From Isochrysis galbana (lineage: Eukaryota; Haptophyta; Isochrysidales; Isochrysidaceae): a DNA stretch of 64,000 bases. A program made the translations under genes and the position numbers. Positions 61,871-64,000 of this stretch are shown here, piece after piece. The stretch is from contig CM030939.1 in assembly GCA_018136815.1 (NCBI GenBank), forward strand, positions 682,001 to 746,000, given 5' to 3'. The notes below the pieces were generated by a model. It was not told the origin of the DNA. It saw only the letters and a list, made by a program, of their open reading frames with translations, and searched no databases. Position 1 is the first letter of the stretch. Every line of letters begins with the position of its first letter.

Positions 61871-61969
61871 GGGGGGAGGGGAGGAAGGAGCGGAGGGGGG
61901 GAGAGGGGAGCAGAGGAGGGGGGGGAAGGGGAGCAGAGGAGGGGGGGAGAAACTGCCGAGGGGGTGAGG

Positions 61970-62290
61970 TCCCAACACTGACCCAATCCTCCCTCACATT
62001 CACGTATTTTTCCCGGCCTGGCCCGGGAAAATCAGGGAACGGAGGGAGGGGAGGGAGGAGAGCTGCGGAAGCGGAAGGGGGGGGGGAACTGCAGAGGGGG
62101 GTGAATCACCACACTGACCCAATCCTCCCTCACATTCACGTATTTTTCCCGGCCTGGCCCGGGAAAATCAGGGAATGGAGAGAGGGGAGGGAGGAGAGCT
62201 GCGGAAGGGGGGGGGGGAACTGCAAAGGGGGTGAATCACCACACTGACCCAATCCTCCCTCACATTCACGTATTTTTCCCGGCCTGGAGC
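61970..62290. repeat. 129-138-bp tandem repeat, three copies
   Basis: ACACTGACCCAATCCTCCCT begins at about 61974, 62112 and 62241. Each unit includes CACATTCACGTATTTTTCCC and GGCCTGGCCCGGGAAAATCA, a CCCGG-x-CCGGG palindrome. It forms the 3' flank of the LINE fragment to its right. Confidence 0.85.
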
Positions 62291-62935
62291 TCCAACCTCG
62301 GCTTGGGGTGGCTTGGGTGGCTCGGGTTCGGATGGGGCATTGGGTGACTCTTGGGCGGGGGATGAAAGGTCCTCTCCACCTTGGAAACTCGGAGGGGCGA
62401 CGGCCGAAGGCGCGAGCGCTGATTTTGTGCTTGTCGGCCCGATTGCCATTGAATCAATGTACAGAGCGGTAGGCAAAATGCGCGGCAGGGACGGGCGTGG
62501 AGGCCAATCACTGCCAGTTCTGAGTATGTCCGCCTGGGCTCTTCTGGCCGTGTCCGTGGAGTTGCCGAAGTGCGCTGCTTTCACTAGGGTGGTGAATCTC
62601 GTCAGAATTCTTCTCTTGATTTGTTTGCTATCGAATGTTATGTTGTCGAAGTGTATTCTGTAAAAGTCCGTTAGTATATATCTCCATGCTAGGATGTATA
62701 GTATCTCTCTAGAGTGTGGCGAGTGTGCGTTGGGGAGTATGAACAGTCTATCTACGGCTTGGTCGGTATATGTCGAAACGTGTTGGGTTGGGTGGTAGTC
62801 CGTTAACTCGTGCACCATGTCGAAGATGTCGTCCAGCGCCGGGCATGTCCCTAGGTGCGTAGAGGATTCGTGTGATAGTTTGCAGAATCGGCATGTCGGG
62901 TCTCTTCCGGGGAATCTGTTGTGCGTACAGGCCCG
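62285..62935 (-). mobile_element. LINE C-terminal fragment
   Basis: Minus frames give CRFCKLSHESSTHLGTC (the C-x2-C-x7-H-x4-C knuckle), LTDYHPTQHVSTYTDQAVDR, LFILPNAHSPHSRE, ILYILAWRYILTDFYRIHFD and LVKAAHFGNSTDTARR. The knuckle is in another frame from the rest. Both parts match the large LINE (35260-35480). Confidence 0.85.
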
Positions 62936-63192
62936 GAGTCCTCGTCGGTGGTGGTGGTGGTGGCCTCATCGGTCGGGGAAAGGGCCTCCTCCTCGGCATC
63001 AGGAACGCGAACAGGCTCCGCCTCCTCCGCCGCGCCCTTGGAGCAGGAAGAGGAACGAGTCGTGCGAGCAGCGCTTGCGCTCGGCGTCCAGTCGACAGGT
63101 GGCTGTGCCGAGCGAGTCGAACGAAACCAGCGAGCAGGAGCACGAGAGGAGAGGACGGAGGACCGTACCGATGCGCGCCGAGTCGCCACCAT
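62936..63192 (-). pseudogene. N-terminal gene fragment interrupted by the LINE
   Basis: ATG 63192 opens MVATRRASVRSSVLSSRAPA, a basic Ser/Arg start that could be a transit peptide. An acidic stretch follows (EAEPVRVPDAEEEALSP, then Thr/Asp-rich). The frame then enters the LINE fragment. The gene is not recognised. Confidence 0.35.
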
Positions 63193-63289
63193 CGTGAGGA
63201 AGACGAGGGCGAGGAGAGAGCTGGAGGGTGAGCGAGGAGGGAGGAGGGAGGCAGGCAGTAGGAGCCGTCTCTCTCTGGTAGGTCGATGA

Positions 63290-64000
63290 GAGGGGGAGGA
63301 GGGGACCCGGGGGAGGGGACCCGGGGGAGGGGAGCGACCGCAAGACCTATCGGTTGTTTACGTTAGTGTTTTCGCAGTATAAGGTAATATTTTCCCCGGT
63401 CCCAGGGGGTGCCCCCACGGTTCCCGACCGCCTCTGCGTCCAGAGTCCCCCCGCGGAAAGAGTGAACGCACGGCGTGCCCCCCCCCCCCCATCACTCCCA
63501 TCACCCCATCCCCCATATCCATATCCTAACTTAGGGGAAGGGGGGCTCCTATACCTAGGGAGAAGGGCGGGGGGCGGGGGGGGGGGTAGTAAGTAGTAAG
63601 GGCGGGAGGCGGGAGAGAGAGGGGAGAGGGTAGGGTAGTAAGAGTAAAGAAAGGGCGGGATAGGGGGGGTAAGAAAGGGCGGGAGAGGAGGGGTAGTAAA
63701 GGCGGGAGAGGGGGGGGGGAGCCGCGGGGCGGCGGAGAGAAGAGAGCGAGAGAGCGCGAGCGCGATCCGCAGACCGCAGACCGCAGACCATCATGTTTGG
63801 AGATGGACAAATGAGTGCCTTGGCCGATCAGATTCAATGTGGGTTGATGTTGCGGTATAATCACACCCCGGTGACCTTGAGTAAGGAGTGAGTAATACGT
63901 TAGTAGAGTACGTGTGTGATGTGTGTCATTGTGCAAGTACTTTAATAATTAACGTTGCGCAAACGAGAGTCAATGAGTGTCAATCCTCGCTCTATCTAGG
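63290..64000. other. G-rich repeats and non-coding end of window
   Basis: GGGGGAGGGGACCCG is duplicated at 63296-63330. 63575-63725 is a purine-rich array with GGGCGGGAGA and GTAGTAA units. 63769-63789 is CGCAGAC tandemly repeated three times. No gene was recognised. Confidence 0.6.

Overview
This window looks like nuclear DNA of a eukaryote, probably a GC-rich unicellular alga. A haptophyte or similar lineage is only a guess from overall character: high GC, almost no visible introns, very many retroelements, and FkbM- and exostosin-type glycan genes. There is no operon structure, no ribosome-binding-site pattern, no rRNA that I could recognise and no CRISPR array. Most of the 64 kb is mobile-element DNA, gene relics and low-complexity GC-rich arrays. 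Intact cellular genes are few.

Layout. 1-5 kb: a broken MOT1/BTAF1 relic, a HEAT-repeat fragment, a 1.33-kb TIR transposon (2676-4009) and an 865-bp non-autonomous retroelement (4181-5045). 5-8 kb: a GC-rich Gly/Ser or Pro-type array, a LINE RT fragment and a LINE 3' end. 8.5-9.4 kb: an FkbM methyltransferase next to a heptamer minisatellite. 10-12.5 kb: an unrecognised ORF with a tandem duplication, and a 61-codon Tudor-knot ORF. 12.7-15.4 kb: a large GC-rich element. 15.9-18.4 kb: two head-to-head two-TM paralogues, one fused to a C5-MTase-like ORF. 18.6-19.5 kb: a second 865-bp-type retroelement. 20.2-22.3 kb: exostosin-like GT47 copy 1. 23.5-24.5 kb: a 297-bp inverted repeat within a degenerate unknown gene. 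25-31 kb: LINE fragments, the 5' part of a second MOT1 relic and an ABCF1 relic. 31-34 kb: a GC-rich array. 34.7-39.9 kb: a nearly complete APE-type LINE. 40.2-41 kb: a SAM methyltransferase. 41.1-44.3 kb: a Copia element with identical LTRs. 44.4-47.8 kb: an unknown-gene relic and LINE fragments. 48.5-50.7 kb: a GC-rich element. 51.1-51.7 kb: a Cys-rich repeat protein. 52.4-53.7 kb: a PIF/Harbinger transposase. 54.0-56.0 kb: GT47 copy 2, inverted relative to copy 1. 57.1-57.4 kb: a cytochrome b561 exon-like fragment. 58.1-60.4 kb: a third GC-rich element. 60.9-64 kb: an acidic ORF, LINE remnants and tandem repeats.

How the parts relate. The LINEs and the 865-bp elements share a 3' end that finishes in oligo(T) on the sense strand, and the 865-bp elements carry 16-17-bp target-site duplications. 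One LINE machinery therefore probably mobilised both. Fragments of housekeeping genes (MOT1, ABCF1) and duplicated genes (GT47) lie among these elements. A roughly 80-150-bp block recurs beside otherwise unrelated sequences, including upstream of the SAM methyltransferase. The genes most likely to be functional are FkbM (8515-9405), the SAM methyltransferase (40176-40970), the Harbinger transposase and possibly the Cys-rich protein.

All homology calls come from reading motifs by eye; no database search was run.
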